From NCBI RefSeq assembly GCF_041434935.1, contig NZ_CP107964.1, forward strand, positions 8,849,001-8,913,000: a DNA stretch of 64,000 nucleotides. Direction: 5' to 3'. Both the position numbers and the translations under genes were made by a program. Each line of letters opens with the position of its first letter. Position 1 is the stretch's first letter. Below the pieces are notes generated by a model, which had not been told where the DNA came from, made no database searches, and worked only from the letters and a program-made list of their open reading frames with translations. Positions 44,601-53,850 of this stretch are shown piece by piece. The stretch comes from Kitasatospora sp. NBC_00374. Lineage in GTDB: Bacteria; Actinomycetota; Actinomycetes; Streptomycetales; Streptomycetaceae.

Positions 44601-45623
44601 GAAAGTGGAGTTGACGTAGGTCCAGTCGTACAGCGGGCTGCCGGCGCTGGAGTACGTCGGGTCGATGTACAGCGGCCAGACGGTGTTCTGGCCGGACAGC
44701 AGCGCGGGGTCGGGGGTGAGGGTGATCGACCCGGCGGTGACGGTCGCGGCGATGGGTGCGGTGTGGGCGGTGGCGCCCGGGGCGGCGGCGCTGGAGCGCG
44801 CGGGGCTGCCGCTGCGGGCGTCGAGGGTGGTGCCGGTGGTCGGGTCGGTGACGGTGGGGGCCGCGGTGTCGACGGCGGAGTCCCACACGCCGCGCACGGG
44901 GGCGGGAGCGGAGAAGACCACCTTGCCGTGCGGGTCCTTGGCGGCGATGTTGCCGGCCGCATCCGCGGTGAGGCCGATGCCGCTGGTCCTGGTGGTGAAG
45001 GCGAGCGACTTGAGAGCCGGGTTCGCGGCGGCGGCGGCGTCCTTGACCACGAGGACTTCGGAGAAGCCGCCCTGCGGGTCGGCGGTGACCTTCAGGTCCA
45101 CGCCCGCGAGCACACTGTAGGTGGCGGTGGGCCCGTCGAGTGCCGGGGAGGGAAGGCTCTTGGTGAGCGCGTCCGGCAGGGTGATCGACAAGGACCGGGT
45201 GCCGGACTTCATGACGGCGAGGGGGCCGTTGCCACCCTTGGAGAGGGTGAGGTCGCTGGTGGTCAGGGCCGGCGCTATGGAGCCGTCGGCGCGCTTGACG
45301 AGTGTGGTGTCGAGTGGCTTCCAGGCGCCGTCCTTGCGTTTGCGGACGGGGGCGAGGGCCTGATTGAGGGTGAGGCTGCCGTCAGGGTTGGCGGTCAGCT
45401 GATCTGTTGCGGTGGTCGAGGCGTCGACGGGGACGGCCTTGCCGGTGGCGCGGGCTTTGGCGGAGGCCTGGTCGGCCGTCAGCGCGGCGGTCGGAGCAGC
45501 CTCCGGGGCGGCTGTCGCGGGGTCGGCGTGTGCGGGTGCGGCCAGGGCGGTGAGCGTCATCGCGGTTAGTGCCCCGGCGAGGGCCGCCGCGAGGATGCGG
45601 CTGCGTGGTGTGGGTGCTGGCAC
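41619..45623 (-). CDS. Large secreted LamG/B-lectin protein
   Basis: 1334 residues. Signal peptide MPAPTPRSRILAAALAGALT, cleavage near AHADPATA. An N-terminal ~330-residue region follows (QALAPVRKRKDGAWKPLDTT), then beta-rich regions (WPLYIDPTYSSAGSPLYDWT; Ig-like SYTVGTTANFSVTANP). A FG-GAP/VCBS-like stretch comes next (DIDRNGTADLWAVDANGKAS), then a LamG-type jellyroll (SPSADFTASAWVKADATGGV to VSNVQVWAGTTLNPSQVALL). A C-terminal bulb-type lectin domain carries LQSDGNLGIYQQ and LQPDGNLVIYRY motifs. Such proteins sit next to RHS genes in many streptomycetes. Secreted and carbohydrate-binding by prediction; no enzyme motif seen. Divergent from the RHS gene. Confidence 0.85.
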   Translation of the reverse strand: MPAPTPRSRILAAALAGALTAMTLTALAAPAHADPATAAPEAAPTAALTADQASAKARATGKAVPVDASTTATDQLTANPDGSLTLNQALAPVRKRKDGAWKPLDTTLVKRADGSIAPALTTSDLTLSKGGNGPLAVMKSGTRSLSITLPDALTKSLPSPALDGPTATYSVLAGVDLKVTADPQGGFSEVLVVKDAAAAANPALKSLAFTTRTSGIGLTADAAGNIAAKDPHGKVVFSAPAPVRGVWDSAVDTAAPTVTDPTTGTTLDARSGSPARSSAAAPGATAHTAPIAATVTAGSITLTPDPALLSGQNTVWPLYIDPTYSSAGSPLYDWTYVNSTFQTTSYWHTSDATGLRVGYNGWESPNYVGRAYARMGVPSSIYGAQVTSSRFYATETWSPSCTATPVELWWTGGITGSTTWNNQPNWTGKSDTQTVANGYSSSCPTASVGFDTTSLMQSAANGNWGDVTLGLKASNESDKYAWKKFQPSTMYMSTTYNHTPTTPAPLTTSPQTSCGGTPTVIGNGDVSLYAGVSDPDGGTLGVAFTAVKSSTGAVIASSTTGSLSATSGTTASLIIPRATLAAAAGGALTNFSWNVVASDGIANSPTSATCTFTFDPTVPGAPSISQPATSYTVGTTANFSVTANPTGIVPSSYLYQLNGAAPATVAAVSGNATVTIKPTRRVNTLTVTAISAGGNVGDSASIVLNATAPATAAENDLTGDTHPDLAVVGNRANLPAGLWMSSGTTVNTLNAAADNIGAQGTAVNTNGNPSDWNGLQAVVGHFASGDGFNDVLAYNPTTGTGTVLFGSGDGSALSPATGAAVNVIDKAFTTGSGSKATRIASAGSLYNTLNDEPVNGFPGLLLILDGSLQVEQAAVTTGTFTGTGGAIDVSDTNPTGTGNWTGWTITTTLVNGLPALFARSDAGGQLYYYSPQNLLDLPMGNPVTPLQVASSGWDATSKPAFQAADIDRNGTADLWAVDANGKASPYLFNGTTLTPTANQTLVTPTHTWALNDNTTNGAAVTTAKDTTGTTPLTGQAGATWSTKDIFNPDVRLSGTSTGVMSSSSAALSPSADFTASAWVKADATGGVLLSQDGTQSAGFIVYADSASKQWYFCMSQADSSAWAYDCVHAGAGGGLVQIGTWTHLTVSYNRTSNVMALYLNGIETVSGLHSPVAGFTGGFRVGDYMYQGSHVSPFKGAVSNVQVWAGTTLNPSQVALLSGTPGYVLFPSDDTNYSSGSTWTTNRAGMTFTNGLLTITKAAGGTWTQGASGYPNAVLTLQSDGNLGIYQQPAHTPGTALWAVGTASPGDSMFLQPDGNLVIYRYDGWPIWASGTVN

Positions 45624-46086
45624 GGGAATGAGCCCCGCCTCTCACAGAGTCGTGTCGGTGCTGCCTGCGGCAGCCTCGCGGGAAGAGTTGCACGTCAGAG
45701 CCCCTGCTTCCGAACGCGCTTCCCTGCACTGCGATCACGCCTTGAGGGGATTCCTGACACTATGTCGGAGATGCCGTTTGAAAACTTGATAAAGCCTTTG
45801 CCAAGCCGATGGTGACGGCCCAGGGCCGAAACGGCCTCCGCGGGGAGGGCGAAGGCTCGGCGACAATCCGGCGATGTCCGCCGGTCGACTCGGCACGCAG
45901 GATTGCAGACCCTATGTCCGATATGAGACAGAAGTCCTCGGTAAAGGTTTTGTCAAAGTGGCAGGTGGGGGCCCATCAGGTGGTGACTCGCAGTCAGGTG
46001 GCTTGCCATAGTCAACGCACCGGCGGTGATCACGCCGGTGTTCCGTGCTGCCCGCGCGCAGCTGACGACAGAGGTGCCCACGCGCC
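45624..46086. promoter_or_regulatory. Divergent promoter region between LamG and RHS genes
   Basis: 463 bp without genes, holding promoters for both large secreted-protein genes. It is noticeably AT-richer than its surroundings. The related sequences ctttatcaagttttcaaac (minus strand, near 45790) and gttttgtcaaagtggc (plus, near 45948) face opposite ways. I cannot define -35/-10 boxes with confidence. Confidence 0.4.
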
Positions 46087-49000
46087 ATGCGCATACCCGT
46101 CGACGCCCGTCGACCACATGGATCCCGTAAATCGTCCATATCAGGGCGCTCCTGGTTGCCCTTCATATCCGTCACGGCTCTTCTGTCGGCGCTGGTGGCA
46201 GCGCCCGCCTACGCCGTCCCCGCGAGCGGAGGGCCGCTACCCGCGGCGCCGTCCGCCAAGGCGGTCAAGGGCGTTCGCAACCTCAACCCGAAACCGGGCC
46301 AGGCGCCGGGCGGGGAAGCCCGCAAGACCTACACCCCGCACGCCACCGCCTGGCCCAAGGCCACCAGCGGCAGTGTGCACCTCGCCGCCCCCACGGATAA
46401 GTCCGACGGCGCGAAGCAGACGGCGAGTGGTACCCCGGTGTGGGTCCAGGCCGCCAAGCCCGCTGCCGGCGCCTACCAGGGGCCCGGTGAGGTCGGCATC
46501 AGCGTGCTGGACCGTCAGAAGTCGGCCGACCTCGGCATCTCCGGCGTGCTCTTCACCGTCAAGCCCACCACCGCAGGGCAGGGCAGCGTCAGGGTCGGCG
46601 TCGACTACTCCACCTTCGCAGAGGCCTACGGAGGCAACTACGCCTCCCGCCTCCACCTGGTCTCACTGCCGGCCTGCGCACTGACCACGCCCGAGGTACC
46701 CGCCTGCCGGGTCCAGACACCGCTCACCACCCAGCGGGACGCGAAGACGGCATCCGTGTCGGCCGAGGTCGACCTCGGCGCCGCCCCCACCACTGCCACC
46801 AAGACCTCCACCACGGAGGACTCGAGCCGGGCAATTTCCGCCACCTGGTCCGCCGAGAGCACGACCGCTCTGAAGGCGTCCACCACGCAAGCACCGCAGG
46901 TGCTGGCCGCCACGGACTCCACCGGCCAGGAGGGCGGCGCGACCGGCAGCTACGCCGCCACCCCTCTCGCGCCGAGCGGCAGCTGGACGGGTGGTGGGAA
47001 CAGTGGCTCGTTCACCTACTCCTACCCCATCGGGACCCCCGGCGCCTCGACCTCGCTGACGCCGAAGGTCTCACTGGGCTACGACTCGGCCACCGTGGAC
47101 GGCAAGACCGCCTCCACCCAGGCCCAGGCCTCCTGGATCGGCGACGGCTGGTCCTCCCCGGACTCCTACATCGAGCAGACCTTCACCTCCTGCGCCGACA
47201 AGCCGGAAGGCACCGCGTCCCCGTCCGAGACCAACGACGAGTGCTACGCCGGCCCGATTCTGAGCCTGTCGCTCAACGGCGCGTCGTCGGCGCTCGTATG
47301 GGACGCGGCGCAGTCCGTGTGGAAGCCGGTCAACGACCACGGCGAGAAGATCACCCACGTCACCGGCGCCAACAACGGCACCGGCACGTACAACACCGAC
47401 TACTGGACGGTCGCCGACCGCTCCGGCACGGTGTACTCCTTCGGCCTCAACCAGCTGCCCGGCTGGAGCGCCGGCAAGCCGGTGACTAACTCGGTCGACT
47501 CCATGCCGGTGTACTCCGCGCACCCGGGCGACCCCTGCTACAACGCCGCGGGCTTCACGTCGTCGGTGTGCACGATGGCCTACAAGTGGCACCTGGACTA
47601 CGCCAAGGACGTCCACGGCCAGGCCATGTCCTACTGGTACAACCAGGACACCAACTACTACGGCCAGAACAACGGCGCCTCCAACACCAAGTACGTCCGC
47701 GACTCCTACCTGGCGCGGATCGACTACGGGTTCAACGACGGCGGCGCCTTCGGCACCGTCCCCGACCAGGTGGCGTTCACCACCGGCGCGCGCTGCACCG
47801 CGGCGACCTGCGATCCGATCTCGGCGTCGAACGCGGGCACCCAGTACCCGGACGTGCCGTTCGACCTGATCTGCAACAGCGGGGCGACCTGCACCTCGCA
47901 CTCGCCGGCCTTCTTCTCCACCGTGCGACTCAAGCAGATCACCACCAGCCAGTACTCCGTCCCGGCGGGCACGTACCTGCCGGTGGACACCTACGACCTG
48001 ACGCAGTCCGAACCGCCGACCGGTGACGGCACCTCGCCCACCCTGTGGCTGGCCTCCGTCGTCCGCACCGGCAAGGACACCACCGGCGGCGGCTCCGGCA
48101 GCCCGATCGCCCTGCCGCCCACCGTCTTCGGCGGCACCACGATGCAGAACCGGGTCGACACCACCAACTTCCCCGGAATGTTCCGCTACCGCCTCACCTC
48201 CATCACCGGAGAGCTCGGCACGGTCACCGGCATCTCCTACGGCCTGCCCAACCCCTGCACCCCCGCCTCCATCGCCTCCGCGAACCCGTCCACCAACACT
48301 GCCTCCTGCTATCCGGTGAACTGGACGCCGCCGTTCTACAGCGCACCGATCACCGACTGGTTCCAGAAGTACGCCGTCACCCAGGTCCTCGAAGCCGACC
48401 AGACCGGCGGCGCCACCACCAAGGCCACCACCTACAGCTACGGCGGCGGCGCGGCCTGGCACTACGACGACAACGAGGTCGTCCAGCCCAAGTACCGCAC
48501 CTGGGGGCAGTTCCGCGGCTACGCCACCGTCACCACCTACGCCGGTGACGGAGCCAACGACCGCAAGACCAAGAACACCGCCAGCTACCACCGCGGCATG
48601 GACGGGGACTATCTGACCCCGACCTCCACCCGCACCGTCACCCTCACCGACTCCCAGGGGGGCACGCACACCGACAGCGACCAGCTGTCCGGCAGCCAGC
48701 TGGAATCCACCGCCTACAAGGGCGACACCGGCGCCGTCGAGAACCTGACCATCACGTCCTACTGGATCTCACCGGCCACCGCGACCCGCAACCGCACCGG
48801 CCTGCCTGCCCTGAAGGCCACCACCGTCAAGGACGCCGAGACCTACACCCGGCAGGCCGTCACCTCCGGCGGAGCCACCACCTGGCGTGTCGGCGAGACG
48901 GACAACACCTACATCACCGACCCGGCCGACGTGAACTTCGGCCTGCCGACGGCGAGCTACAGCCACACCGTCCCGGCCGTCGCCGCCTACGACCGCTGCA

Positions 49001-52000
49001 CCACCTCCACCTACGCCCCAGCGAACACCGCCCTCAACCTGATCGGCCTGGTGGCCTCCCAGGAGAGCGTGTCCGTGGCCTGCGGCGGCTTCACCCAGGG
49101 CGCCATCGCCTCCGTCCCGGCCGGATACAACACCCTGACCGCACCTGCCACGGTCAACCGCCCGTCGCAGGTGATCACCGCGACCCGCACCTCCTACGAC
49201 GACCCCACCTTCAACACCGCCTTCCCGCAGAGCGCGCCACCGACCGTCGGCAACCCCACCATGGTGCGCACGGCCGTCGACCACAGTGGAGGCGCCTACA
49301 GCTGGGTGACCAGCAAGCGCACCACCTACGACACCTACGGTCGACCGCTGGTCGCCTACGACGCCAACGGGAACGCGACCACCACCGCCTACACGGTCGA
49401 CACCGTCGGCCTGACCACCGGCAGCACGGTCACCAACGCCAGGAACCAGAGCGTCAGGACGGCCCTGGCACCGGCCCGCAGACTCACCATCGCCGCAACC
49501 GATGCCAACGGCGTCACCGCGACCGGCCAGTCCGACGCACTCGGCCGACTCACCGCCGTGTGGACCAACAGCCGCACCAGCCCGGCGCCGGCCAACATCA
49601 AGTACACCTACACCGTCTCCAGCACGGGCCTGTCCGGTGTCACCACTGACAAGCTGAACGAGCAGCTCGGTTATGCGACGTCGGTGACGGTCTACGACTC
49701 GCTGGGCCGGGTGCGGCAGACGCAGACGCCGACGCCGCAGGGCGGCCGGATGGTCACCGAGTCGTTCTACGACTCCCGCGGCTGGGTCCGCAAGCAGAAC
49801 AACGCCTACTGGGACTCCGGGACGCTGCCCAACCTTGCGCTGGCCTCGGTGCAGGACTCGCAGATCCCCAACCAGCAGGTCACCACGTACGACGGCCTCG
49901 GCCGCGCGGTCAGGACCGACTCCCTGAAGTACGCGGCGGTGCAGGAGACCACGACCACCGTCTACGGGGGTGACCGCACCACCGTGGTGCCGCCGGCCGG
50001 CGGCACCGTGAAGACCACCGTCACCGATCCGCTGGGCCGCACTACTGAGCTCGACGACTACACCGCGCGCCCGACCCTCACCCCGCCCGCCGACACGTTC
50101 ACCGGCACCTACACCCTCTCCGGTGGCACCAGCCAGGCCATCACCTACGGCTTCGACGGCCACGGCAAGCAGAACACCGTCGCCGCCAACGGCTCCACCT
50201 GGACCACCACCTACAACCTGCTCGGCCAGGCCACCGCCAAGAACGACCCCGACGCCGGCAACAGCACCATGCAGTACGACCCCGCCGGCAACCTGATCCA
50301 GACCACCGACTCCCGCGGCAAGACCGTCAGCTCCACCTACGACGTCCTCAACCGCAAGACCGCCACCTACACGGCACCGGTGACCGGCCAGACGGACGCG
50401 AACAAGATCGCCGCCTGGGTTTACGACAACGACAACAACGCGGTCGCCTCGATGGGCTACCCGATCGGCCACGCCACCACGACGACGTCGTACAGCGGCG
50501 GCGCCGCCTACGTGACCCAGTCCCTCGGCTTCAACAAGTTCGGCGAATCCCTCGGCGACACCATCACCATCCCGTCCGCGACCGAGGGCACGCAGCTCGG
50601 CAAGAACTACACGTTCAAGCACGACTACACCACCAACACCGGCCTGCCCTACAGCGACGTCTCCCCCCTCGGAGCGGGCCTGCCGGCCGAGACCGTCCTG
50701 CACTCCTACGCCACCGCCCTCGACCTCCCGAACGGGCTTGCGACTGCCAGCTACGGCTACGCGCAGGGCACCACCTACGACGCCTACGGCCGGGTCAACC
50801 AGACCACCCTCGGCGCGCTGGGCAACCTCGGCTTCATCACCAACACCTACGACGACCACACCGGCCGCCTGACCGACCAGCTCGTCTCCCGCGCCACCAC
50901 CGGAAGCCCCGCCAGCGACGTCGACAAGCAGCACTACGACTACGACAAGGCCGGCAACATCACCCGCCAGGTCTCCACCCGGCTCGGTGCGACCTCCGAG
51001 ACCCAGTGCTACGGCTACGACCAGCTCGACCGTCTCACCCAGGCCTGGACCGCCACCGACTCCTGCGCCACCGCCCCGACTGGTGCCGCGCACTCCCAGG
51101 TCGGTGACGCGATCAGCGGCGGCGCCTACTGGACGGACTGGGCGTTCGACGCGCTGGGCAACCGCACCAGCCAGACCGAGCACTCCACCACCGGTGGAGC
51201 CGACACCTCCACCGCCTACACCTACAACGGAAACGGCACCGGCCAGGCGCACACCCTGACCTCCACCAGCGCCAACAGCATCTACCAGTACGACACCGCG
51301 GGCAACACCACCACCCGCACCACCCCCGCCACCGGCACCCAGACCCTCACCTGGGACGACGCCGGCCGCCTCACCACGATCACCGGCGGCACCACCGGCA
51401 ACTCCTCCTACGTCTACGGCGCCGACGGCCAGGTCCTCCTCCAGAAGGACACCGGCACCACCACCCTCTACCTGCCCGGCCAGCAGATCACCCTCAACAC
51501 CACCACCAGCACCCTCACCGGCACGCGGTACTACCCGCTGCCCGGCGGCGGCACCACCGTCCGCACCGGCACCGGCACCAACTACCGCTTCGAAATAGCC
51601 GACCCCCACGGCAGCGCCGGCCTCGTCCTCGACTACACCTGCCAGACGCCGACCTGGCGCCAGTTCACCCCCTACGGCGCACCCCGCGGCACACCGGCCA
51701 CCTGGCCCGACAACCGCGGCTTCCTCAACGCCCCCACCTCCGCCGCCAGCAACCTCACCACCCTCGGCGCCCGCCAGTACGACCCGGTCACCGGCCGCTT
51801 CATCAGCCCCGACCCGCTCTTCGATGCCGCTGATGCCCAACAGCTCGGCGGCTACAACTACGCCGGCAGCAACCCCATCGGCAAGAGCGACCCCACCGGA
51901 CTAATAGCTACAACTTCACACTGCCTCGATACCTGCAACGCCGTGGATCGCCCGCGCATGCAGTCTGGTCTATCCGAGGAAGCCAGGAATGAGGAGAAGA

Positions 52001-52692
52001 AAGCTCAGGTCGGAGCGGTCAAGTCGAAACTCAAGCTCTCTCTCGCAAAACAAATCAAGGGCGACTCGGCGATATCAAGCTGCAAGGGTTTTAGCCTGAT
52101 CGAAGGAAATTGCGCACCACTCGCCCACTACTATGGTCAGCTGAGCGCGCCCAACTATCCGGCAGGGTTTTCTGATGCCCTCAATAGGCTCGATCCATAC
52201 GATCTCGCAAACATGTGGGCGCTGGAGGTCGGCGGCGCATACCATGACCTCTACTTCGGCCCAAATTCAAACATTGTGCGCCAGCTCGCGACCGACGACC
52301 ACAACATTTCCCTGCTCTATAAAATAGCCAAGCAGTATAAGTCGAAGCCATCCCACTTCGACCCCGACGCCCCGTGGATTTCGGCAAGTCGGCCCGGAAG
52401 CTGGATGGATGGGATTTCGTTGCTTACGAATGGCGCAATTGGAACCAATGATGCCGATGCGATACTTGGCTCATACACTGAGGAATATCAAGTCCTCCAG
52501 GTGGATTCCAAGAATCGAACGGTCACTGTTAATATTAGGGCATCGAATTCCACAACCTGGGTGTCATTCTGCCATGACCACGCCTGCGGGGAAACGCATG
52601 ACTCGACCTCCGGTGTCGGTGCCACGATCGTCCAGCACTACAATTGGACTCAGACCATCTCATTTGACGTAAAGGAGCATGGCGAGCGATGA
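46087..52692 (+). CDS. RHS-repeat polymorphic toxin
   Basis: 2201 residues. N-terminal signal-like segment (WLPFISVTALLSALVAAPAYAV). A SpvB/TcdB-like region begins at FTYSYPIGTPGASTSLTPKV. Dozens of YD/RHS repeats follow (for example YDSLGRVRQT, YDPAGNLIQTTDS, WDDAGRLTTITGG). The RHS core ends with ARQYDPVTGRFISPDPLFDA and NPIGKSDPTGL at about residue 1939, where RHS toxins self-cleave or join their variable tip. The last 262 residues (from nt 51904) differ sharply: lower GC, different codon use and no RHS motifs, with a final Cys/His segment WVSFCHDHACGETHDS. This is the exchangeable toxin tip; I do not recognise its fold. The next gene overlaps by 4 nt and is the predicted antidote. Confidence 0.92.
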   Translation: MRIPVDARRPHGSRKSSISGRSWLPFISVTALLSALVAAPAYAVPASGGPLPAAPSAKAVKGVRNLNPKPGQAPGGEARKTYTPHATAWPKATSGSVHLAAPTDKSDGAKQTASGTPVWVQAAKPAAGAYQGPGEVGISVLDRQKSADLGISGVLFTVKPTTAGQGSVRVGVDYSTFAEAYGGNYASRLHLVSLPACALTTPEVPACRVQTPLTTQRDAKTASVSAEVDLGAAPTTATKTSTTEDSSRAISATWSAESTTALKASTTQAPQVLAATDSTGQEGGATGSYAATPLAPSGSWTGGGNSGSFTYSYPIGTPGASTSLTPKVSLGYDSATVDGKTASTQAQASWIGDGWSSPDSYIEQTFTSCADKPEGTASPSETNDECYAGPILSLSLNGASSALVWDAAQSVWKPVNDHGEKITHVTGANNGTGTYNTDYWTVADRSGTVYSFGLNQLPGWSAGKPVTNSVDSMPVYSAHPGDPCYNAAGFTSSVCTMAYKWHLDYAKDVHGQAMSYWYNQDTNYYGQNNGASNTKYVRDSYLARIDYGFNDGGAFGTVPDQVAFTTGARCTAATCDPISASNAGTQYPDVPFDLICNSGATCTSHSPAFFSTVRLKQITTSQYSVPAGTYLPVDTYDLTQSEPPTGDGTSPTLWLASVVRTGKDTTGGGSGSPIALPPTVFGGTTMQNRVDTTNFPGMFRYRLTSITGELGTVTGISYGLPNPCTPASIASANPSTNTASCYPVNWTPPFYSAPITDWFQKYAVTQVLEADQTGGATTKATTYSYGGGAAWHYDDNEVVQPKYRTWGQFRGYATVTTYAGDGANDRKTKNTASYHRGMDGDYLTPTSTRTVTLTDSQGGTHTDSDQLSGSQLESTAYKGDTGAVENLTITSYWISPATATRNRTGLPALKATTVKDAETYTRQAVTSGGATTWRVGETDNTYITDPADVNFGLPTASYSHTVPAVAAYDRCTTSTYAPANTALNLIGLVASQESVSVACGGFTQGAIASVPAGYNTLTAPATVNRPSQVITATRTSYDDPTFNTAFPQSAPPTVGNPTMVRTAVDHSGGAYSWVTSKRTTYDTYGRPLVAYDANGNATTTAYTVDTVGLTTGSTVTNARNQSVRTALAPARRLTIAATDANGVTATGQSDALGRLTAVWTNSRTSPAPANIKYTYTVSSTGLSGVTTDKLNEQLGYATSVTVYDSLGRVRQTQTPTPQGGRMVTESFYDSRGWVRKQNNAYWDSGTLPNLALASVQDSQIPNQQVTTYDGLGRAVRTDSLKYAAVQETTTTVYGGDRTTVVPPAGGTVKTTVTDPLGRTTELDDYTARPTLTPPADTFTGTYTLSGGTSQAITYGFDGHGKQNTVAANGSTWTTTYNLLGQATAKNDPDAGNSTMQYDPAGNLIQTTDSRGKTVSSTYDVLNRKTATYTAPVTGQTDANKIAAWVYDNDNNAVASMGYPIGHATTTTSYSGGAAYVTQSLGFNKFGESLGDTITIPSATEGTQLGKNYTFKHDYTTNTGLPYSDVSPLGAGLPAETVLHSYATALDLPNGLATASYGYAQGTTYDAYGRVNQTTLGALGNLGFITNTYDDHTGRLTDQLVSRATTGSPASDVDKQHYDYDKAGNITRQVSTRLGATSETQCYGYDQLDRLTQAWTATDSCATAPTGAAHSQVGDAISGGAYWTDWAFDALGNRTSQTEHSTTGGADTSTAYTYNGNGTGQAHTLTSTSANSIYQYDTAGNTTTRTTPATGTQTLTWDDAGRLTTITGGTTGNSSYVYGADGQVLLQKDTGTTTLYLPGQQITLNTTTSTLTGTRYYPLPGGGTTVRTGTGTNYRFEIADPHGSAGLVLDYTCQTPTWRQFTPYGAPRGTPATWPDNRGFLNAPTSAASNLTTLGARQYDPVTGRFISPDPLFDAADAQQLGGYNYAGSNPIGKSDPTGLIATTSHCLDTCNAVDRPRMQSGLSEEARNEEKKAQVGAVKSKLKLSLAKQIKGDSAISSCKGFSLIEGNCAPLAHYYGQLSAPNYPAGFSDALNRLDPYDLANMWALEVGGAYHDLYFGPNSNIVRQLATDDHNISLLYKIAKQYKSKPSHFDPDAPWISASRPGSWMDGISLLTNGAIGTNDADAILGSYTEEYQVLQVDSKNRTVTVNIRASNSTTWVSFCHDHACGETHDSTSGVGATIVQHYNWTQTISFDVKEHGER

Positions 52693-53159
52693 AATCGGGC
52701 AGACTGTACCGCTCGGCCCCCGGGAATGGAATCATAGTTATCGCTGCGACACTGGCAAGCGCGGCGCTCCTCACTTCTTGCGCCAGTGATCCCCGTGCGA
52801 GTGGCCCAGCCCTCAGTGGCTCCACCGTGGCGGGAACGTGGGAGTCTCCAGTCGGCTCGAGGATCACCTTTGAATCTGACGGCAGGTTCTCTGTGAGCAA
52901 CTTCCCCTATGACGGAAGCCCGGGCAGGATGGACCATCTCATATCTGGGGATGGGAAATGGGTGATATCGGATTCGGGAGGCGCCGCCAATACGGGCGTA
53001 GCGCTCGAATTTGATTCGAAGTATGCGGATTTGGTAGCGGGGAGCATTACCAAGCTAGTCTCAGTTCGAAACCAATCTACGGCCGAGACGGACCTGTGTA
53101 CTCTCGGTGATCCCGATGATTGGTGCGCTGGCGTCGTATTCGAAAAAGTCAAGGACTGA
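52689..53159 (+). CDS. Lipoprotein, probable immunity to the RHS tip
   Basis: 156 residues. Starts in the RHS stop (ATGA, 52689-52692). Lipoprotein signal: hydrophobic GIIVIAATLASAALLTSC with lipobox LTSC and Cys31. The mature part (SGSTVAGTWESPVGSRITFESDGRFSVSN) is a beta-rich lipocalin-like fold. GC and codon use are low like the toxin tip, so tip and antidote probably arrived together. Being outside the membrane would let it block a toxin arriving from neighbouring cells. No family name; immunity role inferred from position. Confidence 0.75.
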   Translation: MKSGRLYRSAPGNGIIVIAATLASAALLTSCASDPRASGPALSGSTVAGTWESPVGSRITFESDGRFSVSNFPYDGSPGRMDHLISGDGKWVISDSGGAANTGVALEFDSKYADLVAGSITKLVSVRNQSTAETDLCTLGDPDDWCAGVVFEKVKD

Positions 53160-53234
53160 TTGAAAGGTAGTGCCAGCTTCGAATGCCTCAGCTCTAATGG
53201 GCCGGATCCTTGAACCGGCGGTTTGAGTCGAAGT

Positions 53235-53275
53235 AGTGATGCTCCCGCCCAACCATGTGAGGCGGGAGCATCACT
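53235..53275 (+). terminator. 15-bp hairpin after RHS/immunity operon
   Basis: Arms 53235-53249 and 53261-53275 are perfect complements around an 11-nt loop, 76 bp after the lipoprotein stop. Confidence 0.7.
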
Positions 53276-53323
53276 GCGCTGGTCACCATCTCTGACTGGG
53301 CGTTTCGTCCCTGACTTCGGGGC

Positions 53324-53640
53324 TCAGGTTCCGCGCCAGGTCGGGGTGGATTCGCTGGTGAGTCGGCGAGTCATGAGGCTGATCATCGCGATGTGAACCA
53401 TGGCTTCGGAGCGGGCCGGGAGGGCTTCGTAGTCGCGGGCGAGGCGGCGGTGGTTCATGAGCCAGCCGAAGGTGGCGCTCGACGACCCAGCGGCGGGGCT
53501 GGACGACGAATCCCCTGGTGGCGGGGTCGCGGCGGACGATTTCGACGTCGATGCCCTGCGTGGCTCCATGTTCGACGACGGCGTTCTTGTAGCCAGCAGC
53601 GCCAGATCACGGGCCTCGTACTTACTGCGCAACTCCCGCG
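53324..53640 (-). pseudogene. IS5-family transposase, C-terminal relic with frameshift
   Basis: The minus strand gives HGATQGIDVEIVRRDPATRG and FVVQPRRWVVER in one frame. After one extra C it gives TFGWLMNHRRLARDYEALPA and MVHIAMISLMTRRLTSESTP to the stop at 53324. This is the C-terminal DDE part (RRWVVERTFGWLMNHRRL) of the IS5 subfamily whose N-terminal half lies at 4585-4983. Confidence 0.7.
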
Positions 53641-53850
53641 CCCGCCGCCGGGCCGCCACCGACCCCACGGCCTTGCGCGTGACCCCCTTCGCCATGCCCA
53701 TCCCGGCTCTCTCACTCACCCGCACCGAACGGCGCGCACCGGGGCACCTTCGCCGTCACCGGCGGGAACGAGCCCGGGCGCCGCGCCGACCACCAGGCAA
53801 CCCGCCACCGCCCTCCCACCGGAAGCACGCACCCCGCCAGATCCCGTCTA

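Noticed and set aside
48769..51840. 1023-codon minus-strand open frame inside the RHS gene
   Set aside because: Antisense of RHS repeats; its Gly/Val/Arg-rich composition mirrors the repeats and no family is recognisable.
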